Part shown: piece after piece, positions 40,426 to 50,535 of the stretch
How the letters are laid out: the number at the start of each line of letters is the position of its first letter
Numbering within the stretch: position 1 is the stretch's first letter
Origin: Lachnospiraceae bacterium
GTDB taxonomy: Bacteria > Bacillota > Clostridia > Lachnospirales > Lachnospiraceae
Assembly: GCA_021203205.1 (NCBI GenBank)
Contig: JAJQBQ010000013.1
Span: forward strand, 1-64,000
DNA length: 64,000 nucleotides
Reading direction: 5' to 3'
Notes under the pieces: generated by a model
The model's input: the letters and a program-made list of their open reading frames with translations, nothing else
Told to the model about the DNA's origin: nothing
Database searches by the model: none
Position numbers and translations under genes: made by a program

Positions 40426-41877
40426 ATGATTCTCATGAATGCTTACCTAATACTGGAAGACGGAACCATATTCCGGGGCACGTCCATCGGCGCCGTGAAA
40501 GAAGTGATCAGCGAGATCGTCTTTAACACGTCGATGACTGGCTACCTGGAGATTCTGACGGATCCGTCCTACGCCGGACAGGCGGTCGTCATGACCTATC
40601 CTTTGATCGGAAATTACGGCATCAGCCACGAGGACGAGGAGTCCCGGCGGGCCTGGCCGGACGGCTATATTGTCCGGGAAATTTCCAGGCGCTACAGCAA
40701 TTTCCGCAGTACGGATTCCATCGAACACTACCTGAAAAAACACGACATTCCCGGCATCGCGGGGATCGATACCAGGGAGCTGACCCGCATTCTGCGCGAA
40801 AAGGGAACCATGAACGGCATGATCACCACGAAAGAATATGCGGATCTGGACGAGATTCTTCCGAAACTTAAGGCTTATAAGCCCACCGGTGTGGTAAAGA
40901 AGGTGACCTGCGAAAACAAGGCGGTCCTTCCGGCGTACTCTGTGCCGGAGACCATCGCGAAGTGGGAATATTACCGTCTGCAGGGACTTAAGGCTTCGGA
41001 AATACTGGAGAAGATCAAGGGCGGCGCCGAGGATGCGGACGCAAGGACCATCGAGCACGCCGTGCGAGCGGGTATGAATTTTAAGGAATTTAGCGAAGAG
41101 CCGGAAGAGGCATCAGAAAATTGCACGGAAAAATCACGGACAGGCTCGAATGGAGAACTGAAGGAAAATCCGCAGACAGTTTCGAACGGAGAACTGCCTG
41201 CAGGACCGCAGAGTGATTTGGATAAGGTGCAGGCGGCGAATCTTCAGGAGAATTTGAAGAAAACGCAGGGTGAGCCGGAAGAGGCTTCTTCCGAAAAAAT
41301 ATACCGCGTCGCTCTCCTGGACGTGGGTGCGAAACGCAATATCGCGGAATCCTTAAGCCGCCGCGGCTGCGAGGTGACGGTTTACCCGGCATCCACACCG
41401 GCGGAAGAAATTCTTGCCGATGCGCCGGACGGCATCATGCTCTCCAACGGCCCGGGCGACCCGAAGGAGTGCACCGAAATCATTGCCGAGATCAAAAAGC
41501 TCTACGACAGTGATGTGCCGATTTTCGCCATCTGCCTGGGGCATCAGCTGATGGCCCTGGCCACCGGCGGCGATACGCACAAGATGAAGTACGGCCACCG
41601 GGGCGCGAACCATCCGGTGAAGGATTTGAAAACCGGCAAGGTGTACATATCCTCTCAGAACCACGGCTACGTAGTGGATGAGACGAAGATCGATCCGGAA
41701 ATCGCCGAGGTCGGTTTCATCAATGTAAATGACGGCACGGTGGAAGGGCTGCGCTATAAGAATAAGAACATTTTCACGGTACAGTTTCACCCGGAGGCGA
41801 GCCCGGGGCCCCGGGATTCGGCGTATCTGTTCGACGAGTTTCTGGAGATGATGGAGAGGGGGAAGCACAATGCCTAA
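40426..41877 (+). CDS. carA: carbamoyl-phosphate synthase small subunit
   Basis: A 483-residue glutaminase subunit giving ammonia to CarB for carbamoyl phosphate (pyrimidines and arginine). The N-terminal CPSase domain has LILEDGTIFRG and GYLEILTDPSYAGQ. The class I amidotransferase has the nucleophile Cys in FAICLGHQLMA and the His/Glu pair in QFHPEASPGP. The start ATG 40426 follows AAAGG; the frame opens at TTG 40342. E. coli CarA has 382 residues. The excess is a polar interdomain insert at about residues 222-291, flanked by matching EPEEAS segments and containing a duplicated SNGEL unit. carB overlaps by 8 bases. Confidence 0.95.
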   Translation: MILMNAYLILEDGTIFRGTSIGAVKEVISEIVFNTSMTGYLEILTDPSYAGQAVVMTYPLIGNYGISHEDEESRRAWPDGYIVREISRRYSNFRSTDSIEHYLKKHDIPGIAGIDTRELTRILREKGTMNGMITTKEYADLDEILPKLKAYKPTGVVKKVTCENKAVLPAYSVPETIAKWEYYRLQGLKASEILEKIKGGAEDADARTIEHAVRAGMNFKEFSEEPEEASENCTEKSRTGSNGELKENPQTVSNGELPAGPQSDLDKVQAANLQENLKKTQGEPEEASSEKIYRVALLDVGAKRNIAESLSRRGCEVTVYPASTPAEEILADAPDGIMLSNGPGDPKECTEIIAEIKKLYDSDVPIFAICLGHQLMALATGGDTHKMKYGHRGANHPVKDLKTGKVYISSQNHGYVVDETKIDPEIAEVGFINVNDGTVEGLRYKNKNIFTVQFHPEASPGPRDSAYLFDEFLEMMERGKHNA

Positions 41878-44800
41878 GAATCCTGAGATTAAAAAGGTAC
41901 TGATGATCGGTTCCGGCCCCATCGTCATCGGCCAGGCGGCCGAGTTTGACTACGCGGGCACGCAGGCCTGCCGCTCCTTAAAGGAGGAGGGCATCGAGGT
42001 GGTGCTGGTGAACTCCAACCCGGCCACCATTATGACGGACAAGGATATCGCGGACCGGGTCTACATCGAGCCGCTGACGGTGCCGGTTTTAGAGAAGATT
42101 ATAGAGAAGGAAAAGCCGGACGGTGTGCTTGCTACGCTAGGTGGTCAGGCCGGACTGAACCTTGGCATGGAATTGGCGGAATCCGGTTTCCTGGATGCCC
42201 ACGGCGTGAGGCTCATCGGCACCACGGCCCTCACCATCAAGAAGGCGGAGGACCGGCAGGAATTTAAAAATACCATGGAGAAGATCGGTGAACCCATCGC
42301 TCCGTCAAAAGTTGTGGAAAATATCGACGACGGCATTGCCTTCGCGAACCAGATCGGCTATCCGGTGGTGCTGCGCCCGGCTTATACTCTGGGCGGCAGC
42401 GGCGGCGGCATCGCCCATAATCTGCAGGAGCTGGTGGACATTCTCTCCAACGGTCTGCGCTTAAGCCGCGTGGGACAGGTGTTGGTGGAGCGTTGCATCT
42501 CCGGCTGGAAGGAGATCGAGTACGAGGTGATGCGGGACAACGCCGGAAACTGCATCACAGTCTGCAATATGGAAAATATTGACCCGGTGGGCGTGCACAC
42601 GGGTGACTCCATCGTCGTGGCGCCGTCCCAGACACTATCCGATGAAGAGTACCAGATGCTGCGGAGCTCCGCCATCAATATTATCAATGAGTTGAATATC
42701 ACCGGCGGGTGCAATGTGCAGTTCGCGCTGCATCCGACCAGCTTCGAATACTGTGTGATCGAGGTAAATCCCCGTGTGAGCCGTTCCTCGGCCCTGGCAT
42801 CCAAGGCCACCGGCTACCCCATCGCCAAGGTAGCCGCGAAGATCGCGCTGGGCTACAATCTGGATGAGATCAAAAACGCCATCACCGGCAAGACCTACGC
42901 CAGCTTCGAGCCAGCCCTGGACTACTGCGTGGTGAAGATCCCACGCCTGCCCTTCGACAAGTTCATCATGGCCAGCCACAAGCTTACCACCCAGATGAAG
43001 GCCACCGGTGAGGTCATGAGCATCTGCAACAACTTTGAGGGTGCTCTCATGAAGGCCATCCGTTCGCTGGAGCAGCATGTGGAAAGCCTCCTGGATTACG
43101 ATTACACGGGGCTGGACGACTGGCAGCTGAAGGAAGAGCTGAAAAAAGTGGACGACCGCCGCATTTATGTCATCGCGGAGGCCGTGCGCAGAGGATTTTC
43201 CTATGACCAGATCCATGAGCTCACCATGATTGATGTGTGGTTTATCGATAAGATCGCCATATTGACAGAAATGGAAGCCGCTCTGCAGAAAGGCCCGCTG
43301 ACGGTGGAGCTCCTGCGGGAGGCGAAGCGCATCGAATTCCCGGATTCTGTCATCAGCAGGCTCACCGGAATGCCGGAGAAGGAGATTCGGCAGATGCGTC
43401 TGGACAACGGCATTGTGGCCGTTTATAAAATGGTAGATACCTGCGCGGCCGAGTTTGAGGCCACCACGCCCTATTATTATTCCTGCTACGGCAGCAGCAA
43501 TGAGGTGATCGAGACAAAGCCGGAGAAAAAGGTGCTGGTGCTTGGCTCCGGCCCCATCCGCATCGGGCAGGGGATCGAGTTCGATTTTTGCTCCGTGCAC
43601 TGCACCTGGGCGTTCCGGGAGGCGGGCTACGAGACCATCATTATTAACAATAACCCGGAGACGGTGAGTACGGACTTCGATATTGCCGACAAGCTCTATT
43701 TTGAGCCGCTGACTGCGGAGGATGTGGAGAGCATCGTGGATCTGGAAAAACCGGACGGCGCGGTGGTGCAGTTCGGCGGCCAGACGGCCATCAAGCTGAC
43801 GGAAGCCCTCATGAAGATGGGCGTACCGATCCTGGGCACAAAGGCGGAGGATGTGGACGCGGCGGAAGACCGGGAGCTGTTCGACGAGATCCTGCAGCAG
43901 ACACAGATCCCGCGCGCTGCCGGCGGCACGGTTTACACCGTGGAGAAGGCGCTGGAGGTGGCGCATCGTCTGGGCTACCCGGTGCTGGTACGGCCGTCCT
44001 ACGTACTTGGCGGGCAGGGCATGCAGATCGCCATGAACGACCAGGAAATCGTGGAGTTCATGAACATCATTAACCGCTATGAGCAGGATCACCCGATCCT
44101 GATTGACAAATATCTGATGGGCAAGGAGATCGAGGTGGATGCCATCTGCGACGGGCAGGATATCCTGATCCCCGGCATCATGCAGCACATCGAGCGCGCA
44201 GGCGTGCATTCGGGCGACTCCATCTCCGTCTATCCGGCTTATAACTTAAGCCAGAAGACCATCGACACCATCGAGGAGTACACGAAGCGGCTGGCAAAGG
44301 CGCTGCACGTGCTGGGCATGATCAATATCCAGTTCATCGAGTACCAGGGCGAGGTTTACGTGATCGAGGTGAACCCGCGTTCTTCCCGCACGGTGCCCTA
44401 CATCAGCAAGGTGACGGGCATCCCCATCGTGAAGCTGGCGGCCAGAGCCATGATCGGCGAGACCATCCGCGACATGGGCTACGAGCCGGGGCTGCAGCCG
44501 GACGGCGACTATATCGCCATCAAGATGCCGGTCTTCTCCTTCGAGAAGATCCGCGGTGCGGACATTTCTCTGGGACCGGAGATGAAGTCCACAGGCGAGT
44601 GCCTTGGCATCGCGCCCACCTTTGAGGAGGCACTCTACAAGGCCTTCCTGGGTGCAGGGGTCGACCTGCCGAAACACAAAAAGATGATCATGACCGTGAA
44701 GGATGCGGACAAGTACGAGGCCATCTCTGTCGGACGCCGCTTTGAGGCGCTGGGTTATGAGATTTACGCCACCCGCAGCACCTGCCGCGTGTTAAATGAA

Positions 44801-45082
44801 AACGGTGTGCATGCCATCCGGGTGAACAAGCTGAATCAGGAATCGCCGACGGTTATCGACCTGCTGCTGGAGCACCGCATCGACCTGGTGATCGACACGC
44901 CGACTCAGGGCCGGGACAAGTCCAGGGACGGCTTCCTCATCCGCCGCATCTCCATCGAGACCGGCGTGACCTGCCTGACTTCGTTAGACACCGCAAACGC
45001 TTTGGTGACCTGTCTGGAGCGGGAGATGGGGAAAAAATCGAGCCTGGGTGTGATCGATATTGCGACGATTAAAGGAAGATAA
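41870..45082 (+). CDS. carB: carbamoyl-phosphate synthase large subunit
   Basis: A 1070-residue subunit with two homologous ATP-grasp halves. The first begins VLMIGSGPIVIGQAAEFDYA and the second VLVLGSGPIRIGQGIEFDF near residue 556. GGQAGLNLGMEL, PVVLRPAYTLGGSGGG and PVLVRPSYVLGGQGMQ mark the nucleotide sites. The C-terminal MGS-like allosteric domain covers about residues 935-1070. The ATG overlaps the carA stop region, so the two are translationally coupled. No aberrant insert is seen in this gene. Confidence 0.98.
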   Translation: MPKNPEIKKVLMIGSGPIVIGQAAEFDYAGTQACRSLKEEGIEVVLVNSNPATIMTDKDIADRVYIEPLTVPVLEKIIEKEKPDGVLATLGGQAGLNLGMELAESGFLDAHGVRLIGTTALTIKKAEDRQEFKNTMEKIGEPIAPSKVVENIDDGIAFANQIGYPVVLRPAYTLGGSGGGIAHNLQELVDILSNGLRLSRVGQVLVERCISGWKEIEYEVMRDNAGNCITVCNMENIDPVGVHTGDSIVVAPSQTLSDEEYQMLRSSAINIINELNITGGCNVQFALHPTSFEYCVIEVNPRVSRSSALASKATGYPIAKVAAKIALGYNLDEIKNAITGKTYASFEPALDYCVVKIPRLPFDKFIMASHKLTTQMKATGEVMSICNNFEGALMKAIRSLEQHVESLLDYDYTGLDDWQLKEELKKVDDRRIYVIAEAVRRGFSYDQIHELTMIDVWFIDKIAILTEMEAALQKGPLTVELLREAKRIEFPDSVISRLTGMPEKEIRQMRLDNGIVAVYKMVDTCAAEFEATTPYYYSCYGSSNEVIETKPEKKVLVLGSGPIRIGQGIEFDFCSVHCTWAFREAGYETIIINNNPETVSTDFDIADKLYFEPLTAEDVESIVDLEKPDGAVVQFGGQTAIKLTEALMKMGVPILGTKAEDVDAAEDRELFDEILQQTQIPRAAGGTVYTVEKALEVAHRLGYPVLVRPSYVLGGQGMQIAMNDQEIVEFMNIINRYEQDHPILIDKYLMGKEIEVDAICDGQDILIPGIMQHIERAGVHSGDSISVYPAYNLSQKTIDTIEEYTKRLAKALHVLGMINIQFIEYQGEVYVIEVNPRSSRTVPYISKVTGIPIVKLAARAMIGETIRDMGYEPGLQPDGDYIAIKMPVFSFEKIRGADISLGPEMKSTGECLGIAPTFEEALYKAFLGAGVDLPKHKKMIMTVKDADKYEAISVGRRFEALGYEIYATRSTCRVLNENGVHAIRVNKLNQESPTVIDLLLEHRIDLVIDTPTQGRDKSRDGFLIRRISIETGVTCLTSLDTANALVTCLEREMGKKSSLGVIDIATIKGR

Positions 45083-45122
45083 TAAAGAATATGAGAATGT
45101 AAGAAAGGTTGGAGGAACAGCT

Positions 45123-46349
45123 ATGAATTTGAGTGAGGCGAAGGAAGTGCTCGCTTCCTGCGGACAGGAGCATTTGCTTAGATTTTATGATCAGCTGAAT
45201 GAGGAGGAGCAGCAGAGCCTTCTGGATCAGATCGCGGCAGTGGATTTTTCGGTTCTGGAGATCGCAGCGAAAAAGAGCGAGGAAGTGCGCGGAAAGATCG
45301 AGCCGCTGAAGGAATACTGCACGCTGACGGAAACGGCGGCGAAGAAGGACAAATTTGAGTCCGCCGGACTCGATGCCATCCGCCACGGCAGGGTGGCTGC
45401 GGTGCTTCTCGCGGGCGGCCAGGGGACGCGCCTGGGTTCCGAGCACCCGAAGGGCATGTACAATATCGGTGTAAATAAGGATCTCTACATTTTTGAGATG
45501 ACCATCCGCAACCTCATGGAGGTGGTGAAAAAGGCCGGTGTCTGGGTGCCGCTGCTGATCATGACCAGCACGAAGAATCATGAGGAGACCACAAACTTCT
45601 TCGAGGAGAAGAATTATTTCGGTTATGACCGGGATCATGTCCGCTTCTTTATTCAGGATATGGCCCCGAGCGTGGACTATAACGGAAAGATTTATATGGA
45701 AGGAAAAGGCAAAGTCTCCAGTTCCCCCAACGGCAACGGCGGCTGGTTTTCCTCCCTCATGCGCAGCGGGTTGCTGGAGGAGTGCAAGGAAAACGGCGTG
45801 GAGTGGCTGAATGTGTTCGCAGTGGACAATGTTCTGCAGAAGATGGCGGATCCGCTCTTCGTGGGCGGGACGATCCTCTCCGGTTGCCCGTCCGGCTCCA
45901 AGGTGGTGGCAAAGGCCGCGCCGGATGAGAAGGTGGGCGTGATGTGCCTGGAGGACGGACGTCCGAGCATCGTGGAATATTATGAGCTCACTGAGGACAT
46001 GATGTATGAGAAGAATCCGGACGGAAGCCCGGCGTACCACTACGGCGTTATTCTGAATTACCTGTTTAGGATCAGCGCGCTGGAGGATATCGCGGATCAG
46101 AGTATGCCCCTGCATATCGTAGAGAAGAAGATTCCGTATATGGCCGAAGACGGTACTCTGGTGAAGCCGGAGAAGCCAAATGGGTATAAGTTTGAGACGC
46201 TGATCCTCGATATGGTGCATATGATGGACGGCTGTTTTGTGTTCGAGGTACAGCGCGGACGGGAGTTCGCGCCGGTGAAGAATAAGACGGGCGTGGATTC
46301 GGTGGAGAGCGCACGGGCGCTGCTTTTGGCCAATGGAGTGGAGCTGTGA
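45123..46349 (+). CDS. UDP-sugar pyrophosphorylase (UDPGP family)
   Basis: A 408-residue uridylyltransferase of the UDPGP family. The uridine-binding loop is LLAGGQGTRLGSEHPKGMYN near residues 99-118, followed by IMTSTKNHEETTNFFEE. NVFAVDNVLQKMADPLFVG and a typical FETLILDMV motif follow. The length and motifs suit UDP-N-acetylglucosamine or UDP-hexose synthesis from UTP and sugar 1-phosphate; which sugar is not readable. GGAGG lies before ATG 45123, about 40 bases after carB. Cotranscription with carAB is possible. Confidence 0.88.
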   Translation: MNLSEAKEVLASCGQEHLLRFYDQLNEEEQQSLLDQIAAVDFSVLEIAAKKSEEVRGKIEPLKEYCTLTETAAKKDKFESAGLDAIRHGRVAAVLLAGGQGTRLGSEHPKGMYNIGVNKDLYIFEMTIRNLMEVVKKAGVWVPLLIMTSTKNHEETTNFFEEKNYFGYDRDHVRFFIQDMAPSVDYNGKIYMEGKGKVSSSPNGNGGWFSSLMRSGLLEECKENGVEWLNVFAVDNVLQKMADPLFVGGTILSGCPSGSKVVAKAAPDEKVGVMCLEDGRPSIVEYYELTEDMMYEKNPDGSPAYHYGVILNYLFRISALEDIADQSMPLHIVEKKIPYMAEDGTLVKPEKPNGYKFETLILDMVHMMDGCFVFEVQRGREFAPVKNKTGVDSVESARALLLANGVEL

Positions 46350-46362
46350 CTTCTCGCGGGTG

Positions 46363-46680
46363 TGACGGAACCTGAAGCGACCGTAAAATAGTGGGGCGCT
46401 GTAACATTTTTGTAAGAATGACGGAGTCCGAAGCGACCGTAAAATTCGCTCCCCGGGCTTAAAAATGCCCGGGGAGCTGAAAATTTTACGTCCGCTTCGG
46501 ACTCCTGTGTTTCGTAAAGCGGAAGAAGGGTGTACAGCTTCCGGAGGCAGGAAAAAATAAAGTACAAAGTGTATATGCAAATCCGAGAAATTTATGTCTG
46601 CTTCGGCTCCCTGTGTTTTGATAAGCGGGGGATGAGATTGTACAGCTCCCGGAGGCTGGGTATATTTTGAAGTATTCTAT
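46363..46680. repeat. repeat cluster between UDPGP gene and argS
   Basis: At 46423-46505 an 83-base palindrome has arms GGAGTCCGAAGCG/CGCTTCGGACTCC and CGTAAAATT/AATTTTACG, with core GCTCCCCGGGC ttaaaaat GCCCGGGGAGC. Its left arm is partly copied at 46363-46400 (TGAAGCGACCGTAAAAT). Its right flank is copied at 46590-46660 (TGCTTCGG, CCTGTGTTT, GTACAGCT, CCGGAGGC). The gap has no gene. Confidence 0.85.
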
Positions 46681-46709
46681 GGATTGCGTTTTTATGAGGT
46701 TGTAATGGT

Positions 46710-48608
46710 ATGAAGAGGTTTATAGATTTACTTACGGATGAGGTTTCTGCGGCGTTTGAGGCGTGTGGCTTTGAGGCGCGGTTTGGGCGCGTGGTTTTGT
46801 CGAACCGGCCGGATTTGTGCGAGTTTCAGTGCAGCGGAGCCATGGCTGCGGCGAAGACTTATAAAACAGCACCGGTGAAGATCGCGCAGCCGGTGGCGGA
46901 TGTGCTGGCGAAGAAGACGGATGTGTTTGCTGAGGTGGCTGTGGTGATGCCGGGGTTTATTAATCTGAAGGTTTCGCCGGGTTTCCTGAGTGATTATGCC
47001 GGGGAGATGACGTCGGATGCGCGCATGGGTTATGAGACGCTTGCGGACGCAGGCAATGTGGTAGTGGATTACGGCGGGGCGAACGTGGCAAAGCCGCTGC
47101 ATGTGGGGCATTTGCGCTCGGCGGTGATCGGCGAGAGCGTGAAGCGGATTTTGAGCTATGCCGGTTACAATGCGGTGGGAGATGTGCACCTGGGCGACTG
47201 GGGTCTGCCGATCGGGCAGATTATCGCGGAGTTGCATTTCCGCAAGCCGGATCTGGTATATTTTGACGAGGATTATGAGGGCGAATATCCGGAAGAGGCG
47301 CCGTTTACCATCTCGGAACTGGAAGAGATTTATCCCTGCGCCAGCGGCAAGTGCAAGACGGACGAGGCCTTTAAGGAGGCGGCCCGCCAGGCTACGATGG
47401 AGCTGCAGAGCCATCGGCGCGGTTATATGGCGCTTTGGCACCATATTATGAGTGTTTCCGTGGCGGATTTAAAGAAGAATTACGACAACCTGAATGTACA
47501 TTTTGAAGTGTGGGGCAAAGAGTCCGATGCGGAGAATTATATTCCGGCCATGATTGAGCGCCTGAAAGCGGACGGCTTTGCCGAGGAGAGCGACGGAGCG
47601 CTTGTGGTTCACGTGAAGGAAGAGACGGACACGAAGGAGATTCCGCCGTGTATGCTTTTAAAGTCGAACGGGGCGACCGTCTATGACACGACCGACCTGG
47701 CCACCATTGTGGAGCGCATGGAAAAATATGATCCGCGCCAGATTGTTTATGTGGTGGATAAGCGGCAGGAGCTGCACTTTGAGCAGGTTTTCCGCGCGGC
47801 GAGGAAGTCCGGCATTACCGGGGAAGCGAATCGGCTGCGCTTTATCGGTTTCGGCACCATGAACGGCAAAGACGGGAAGCCGTTTAAAACCCGCGAGGGC
47901 GGTGTGATGCGCCTGGAAAATCTGATCGGCGAGATTAACGATGCGGTGATGAAGAAAATGACGGAGAACCGCACCATGTCGGAGGAGGAAACCGCGGAGA
48001 CGGCGAAGATTGTGGGACTTGCCGCCTTAAAATATGGCGACCTCTCAAATCAGGCTTCGAAGGATTATGTGTTTGACGTAGATCGCTTCACATCGTTTGA
48101 AGGCAATACCGGGCCATATATTTTGTATACCATCGTGCGGATTAAGTCGATTCTCGCGAAGTACGAAGAAATGACAGCGGACCGCGGAGAGCAGGAGAAA
48201 AATGTTCCCGCATCGGAAACCGGTTCCGTGTCCGGCGTAACAGGCAGGGCGGAAAGTTCTGCCTGCGCCGGAAACAAAGAGTCTTCGGAACAGGACGGAT
48301 GTGAGCCGATACGGGGGATGAGGAAGATTTGCTGCACCGGTGAGCCTTCCGAAAAGGCGCTTTTAAGGGAGCTGGTGAAGTACAATGATGTGATGGAGGG
48401 AGTGCGCGATGATCTCGCGCCGCACCGGATCTGCTCTTATATTTACGATGTTTCCGATGCTTTTTCCGCTTTTTACCGCGATGTTCATATCCTCTCGGAG
48501 GAGGATGCGGCGAAACGTGAGTCCTATATTGCCATGCTTAGACTCACAAAGAAAATTTTAGAGCAGTGCATTTGGCTCCTGGGTTTTGATGCACCGGAGC
48601 ACATGTAA
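46710..48608 (+). CDS. argS: arginyl-tRNA synthetase
   Basis: A 632-residue class I synthetase. The N-terminal tRNA D-loop domain precedes the HIGH-type motif KPLHVGHLRSAVIGE near 130-144. GDVHLGDWG, then YDTTDLATIVERM and GKPFKTREGGVMRLE (KMSK region) follow. The DALR anticodon-binding domain closes the protein. Residues about 490-545 carry a serine/glycine/glutamate-rich insert (ASETGSVSGVTGRAESSACA) between FEGNTGPYILYTIVRI and the C-terminal helices, absent from typical ArgRS. The gene stands alone with a strong terminator downstream. Confidence 0.95.
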   Translation: MKRFIDLLTDEVSAAFEACGFEARFGRVVLSNRPDLCEFQCSGAMAAAKTYKTAPVKIAQPVADVLAKKTDVFAEVAVVMPGFINLKVSPGFLSDYAGEMTSDARMGYETLADAGNVVVDYGGANVAKPLHVGHLRSAVIGESVKRILSYAGYNAVGDVHLGDWGLPIGQIIAELHFRKPDLVYFDEDYEGEYPEEAPFTISELEEIYPCASGKCKTDEAFKEAARQATMELQSHRRGYMALWHHIMSVSVADLKKNYDNLNVHFEVWGKESDAENYIPAMIERLKADGFAEESDGALVVHVKEETDTKEIPPCMLLKSNGATVYDTTDLATIVERMEKYDPRQIVYVVDKRQELHFEQVFRAARKSGITGEANRLRFIGFGTMNGKDGKPFKTREGGVMRLENLIGEINDAVMKKMTENRTMSEEETAETAKIVGLAALKYGDLSNQASKDYVFDVDRFTSFEGNTGPYILYTIVRIKSILAKYEEMTADRGEQEKNVPASETGSVSGVTGRAESSACAGNKESSEQDGCEPIRGMRKICCTGEPSEKALLRELVKYNDVMEGVRDDLAPHRICSYIYDVSDAFSAFYRDVHILSEEDAAKRESYIAMLRLTKKILEQCIWLLGFDAPEHM

Positions 48609-48632
48609 CAATATGTGAATCAGCAAAAAATC

Positions 48633-48708
48633 ATTATGACACAAGGGACAGGAGGGTTTGAAGTAAGCGCTTCGCGCTGACTTCGGAGCAAACCGTGTGT
48701 CATCATAA
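48633..48708. repeat. 76-base palindromic element
   Basis: Terminal arms are ATTATGACACAAGG and CCGTGTGTCATCATAAT. The centre is GAAGTAAGCGC ttc GCGCTGACTTC. It is one of the clearest members of the dispersed family in this window. Confidence 0.8.
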
Positions 48709-48711
48709 TAT

Positions 48712-48769
48712 GTAAAAAACCGCCTTAGCCCAAATCCCCGGTCGGGGGATCTGGCTAAGGCGGTTTTTT
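48712..48769. terminator. strong bidirectional terminator
   Basis: ACCGCCTTAGCC and GGCTAAGGCGGT form the stem, with A-run before and T-run after, and an inner ATCCCC/GGGGAT stem. It ends argS transcription. Bases 48770-49143 hold only a possible promoter around 48900-48925. Confidence 0.92.
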
Positions 48770-49143
48770 ACTATTCCAGGTTTCCGCTCCCAACTCACAA
48801 AGTGACAGGACAGACCCCGGCCAAACGAAAATCCGGTAACTATAGGGAGCTTTTTACATGCGCACAGAAATTTCGACCAACATTTCCTGAAATTGGTACT
48901 TGCTTTCTGTGGTATTATAGTGTATTATCCTGCTTGGACGGAACAAAATTTATAAAAATTTTACATTTTATTTAGGCTGTGTTTATCAAATTCAGACTGT
49001 GTTCTTAACCGGCAGGGTGTAGAATCGCGCAGGCTGCTGATTTGAAGAAAATCACCTTTCATATATCCGGACTGTGCATTAACATCAGGCCGATACAAAT
49101 GCATCAGGAACCGGGACAGCAAAGATTTTTGGGGAGGCTTAAA

Positions 49144-49806
49144 ATGAAGAAAAAAGACCACAGAGAGCTGGCGGAGTATTGGGTTCGCAGGATGGATCAT
49201 CGGATTCCGCTGCTGAAACGCATGGCTTTTATTTTCGGAAATTTTGAACCGGATATCAATTATCTCACTTATCTGCACGGATTTACCCATTACCGCAATT
49301 TTCTTGGACATCATTACGACCATGTTTTTCCCGTCTTACTGCATCTGATCGATCGCTATGAAAACAGCCTTTTTTCGATTACCGCCTACTATCGGCTGGG
49401 CAAATGCTTTCACTACACGGCCGATATTTTTACATACCCTCATAATCCGTGCTTTTCCGGGAGCATGAAGGAGCATGTTCAATATGAGATGCAGCTGCAT
49501 GAGTGCATACATACTGTGCTCGGCAAGGAGGAGAATGAATTGCACCGGAGAATGTTCCGTGGCGACCTGGATGCAGATGATATCAGGGAGGGGCTCACAA
49601 AAATGCACGAGAAGTATCTGAAAGAGGCGCATTCGTGTGAACTGGACCTCTGGTACATTCTCAACGCTACACAGCTTCTCGCAGAAGCATATCTGTATAC
49701 AGAAGAGGAGAGAACGGAACGCATCCATCCGGACGAACCGATGTTACTTCCGCCGGAGGAGTGGCTGTTTCTCACGCCCGCTTTCGGACAGCTGAAAAAT
49801 CTCTGA
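49144..49806 (+). CDS. zinc-dependent phospholipase C-like protein
   Basis: A 220-residue, histidine-rich helical protein resembling the zinc-dependent phospholipase C family. Candidate metal residues are in HGFTHYRNFLGHHYDH near 49-64, YRLGKCFHYTADIFTYPHN and MQLHECIH. There is no signal peptide, unlike secreted clostridial phospholipases, so the enzyme would be cytosolic and the substrate is open. GGGGAGG precedes ATG 49144; the frame is open from a TTG at 49042. Confidence 0.75.
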   Translation: MKKKDHRELAEYWVRRMDHRIPLLKRMAFIFGNFEPDINYLTYLHGFTHYRNFLGHHYDHVFPVLLHLIDRYENSLFSITAYYRLGKCFHYTADIFTYPHNPCFSGSMKEHVQYEMQLHECIHTVLGKEENELHRRMFRGDLDADDIREGLTKMHEKYLKEAHSCELDLWYILNATQLLAEAYLYTEEERTERIHPDEPMLLPPEEWLFLTPAFGQLKNL

Positions 49807-49818
49807 AATATATCAGAA

Positions 49819-49870
49819 GCGGCCTGTGTGCCGGGCAGGAAATTCGTTCCTGCACGGGTACACAGGCCGC
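49819..49870. terminator. terminator between convergent genes
   Basis: GCGGCCTGTGT pairs with ACACAGGCCGC, with inner CAGGAA/TTCCTG. Confidence 0.75.
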
Positions 49871-49893
49871 GTTCGGCGTAAAGACATGAAATA

Positions 49894-50154
49894 TTACTCG
49901 GCATCGGTATCGGTGGCTACGATCAGCTGGGAATCCAGATCCGCATATTTTTTATCCAGCTCGGAGGAAATGCTGCTCTGAATTGCAGGAATCACAAAGG
50001 TGGTGGCGATGGACGCACAGATAAAGATGACAAGTGCGGCACATACCACTGCAACGACCGCTCTGGTCACTTTGGAGCGTCTCTTCTGCTTTGCGATATC
50101 CTGTTTTCTGGTTTTCTTCGATTCTTTATACTGATCAACTTTCTTCTGACTCAT
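49894..50154 (-). CDS. small single-pass membrane protein (86 residues)
   Basis: The basic N-terminus has ESKKTRKQDIAKQKRRSK. One membrane helix lies near 33-55 (VVAVVCAALVIFICASIATT), then an acidic extracytoplasmic tail contains SSELDKKYADLDSQ. An AAGGAA-like site precedes the ATG. No family is recognised. The topology is N-in, C-out. It is divergent from the CPBP protease gene. Confidence 0.6.
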   Translation of the reverse strand: MSQKKVDQYKESKKTRKQDIAKQKRRSKVTRAVVAVVCAALVIFICASIATTFVIPAIQSSISSELDKKYADLDSQLIVATDTDAE

Positions 50155-50535
50155 GGTGGTGTTCCTTTCTGCGTTTCTTATAGATTTGCTGCTGTCCGCA
50201 GCTATGTAAGAGCGCCGCTGCCATTTTTTCAGTCACCTGCAAAGCAGTATGGATGTCTGCACTCGGATATACTAAAAAACACACAAACGGAATATGTGCG
50301 GCGCGGTGAACCTGTATCGGCACACATTTTAAGATTATAACTCGTTCATGCCAAAAATGGAAGAGGAAAATGAAAAAAATATAAGGAAAATTTTATACTT
50401 TACGGGGTGTTTCTTCCGGGCAATTTGTGTTATGATACTGCGGTCGGATACCGTTTCGGTATGAAACCGGGAATTCCGAAAATGTTACGTTTTATGTGTC
50501 ACCTGGATTTTGACGACAGAATACGGAGGTTTTCC
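50155..50535. other. gap between divergent genes
   Basis: About 380 bases. A TATGAT near 50431 could be a -10 box for the CPBP gene, without a good -35. Nothing else is visible. Confidence 0.35.

Noticed and set aside
42635..44209. 524-residue minus-strand frame opposite carB
   Set aside because: It is rich in His, Leu and Arg, as expected for the complement of carB codons, and has no ribosome binding site or known motif.
45069..46580. 503-residue minus-strand frame opposite the UDPGP gene
   Set aside because: It is antisense to a clear UDPGP-family gene and crosses the palindromic repeats; it shows no domain.
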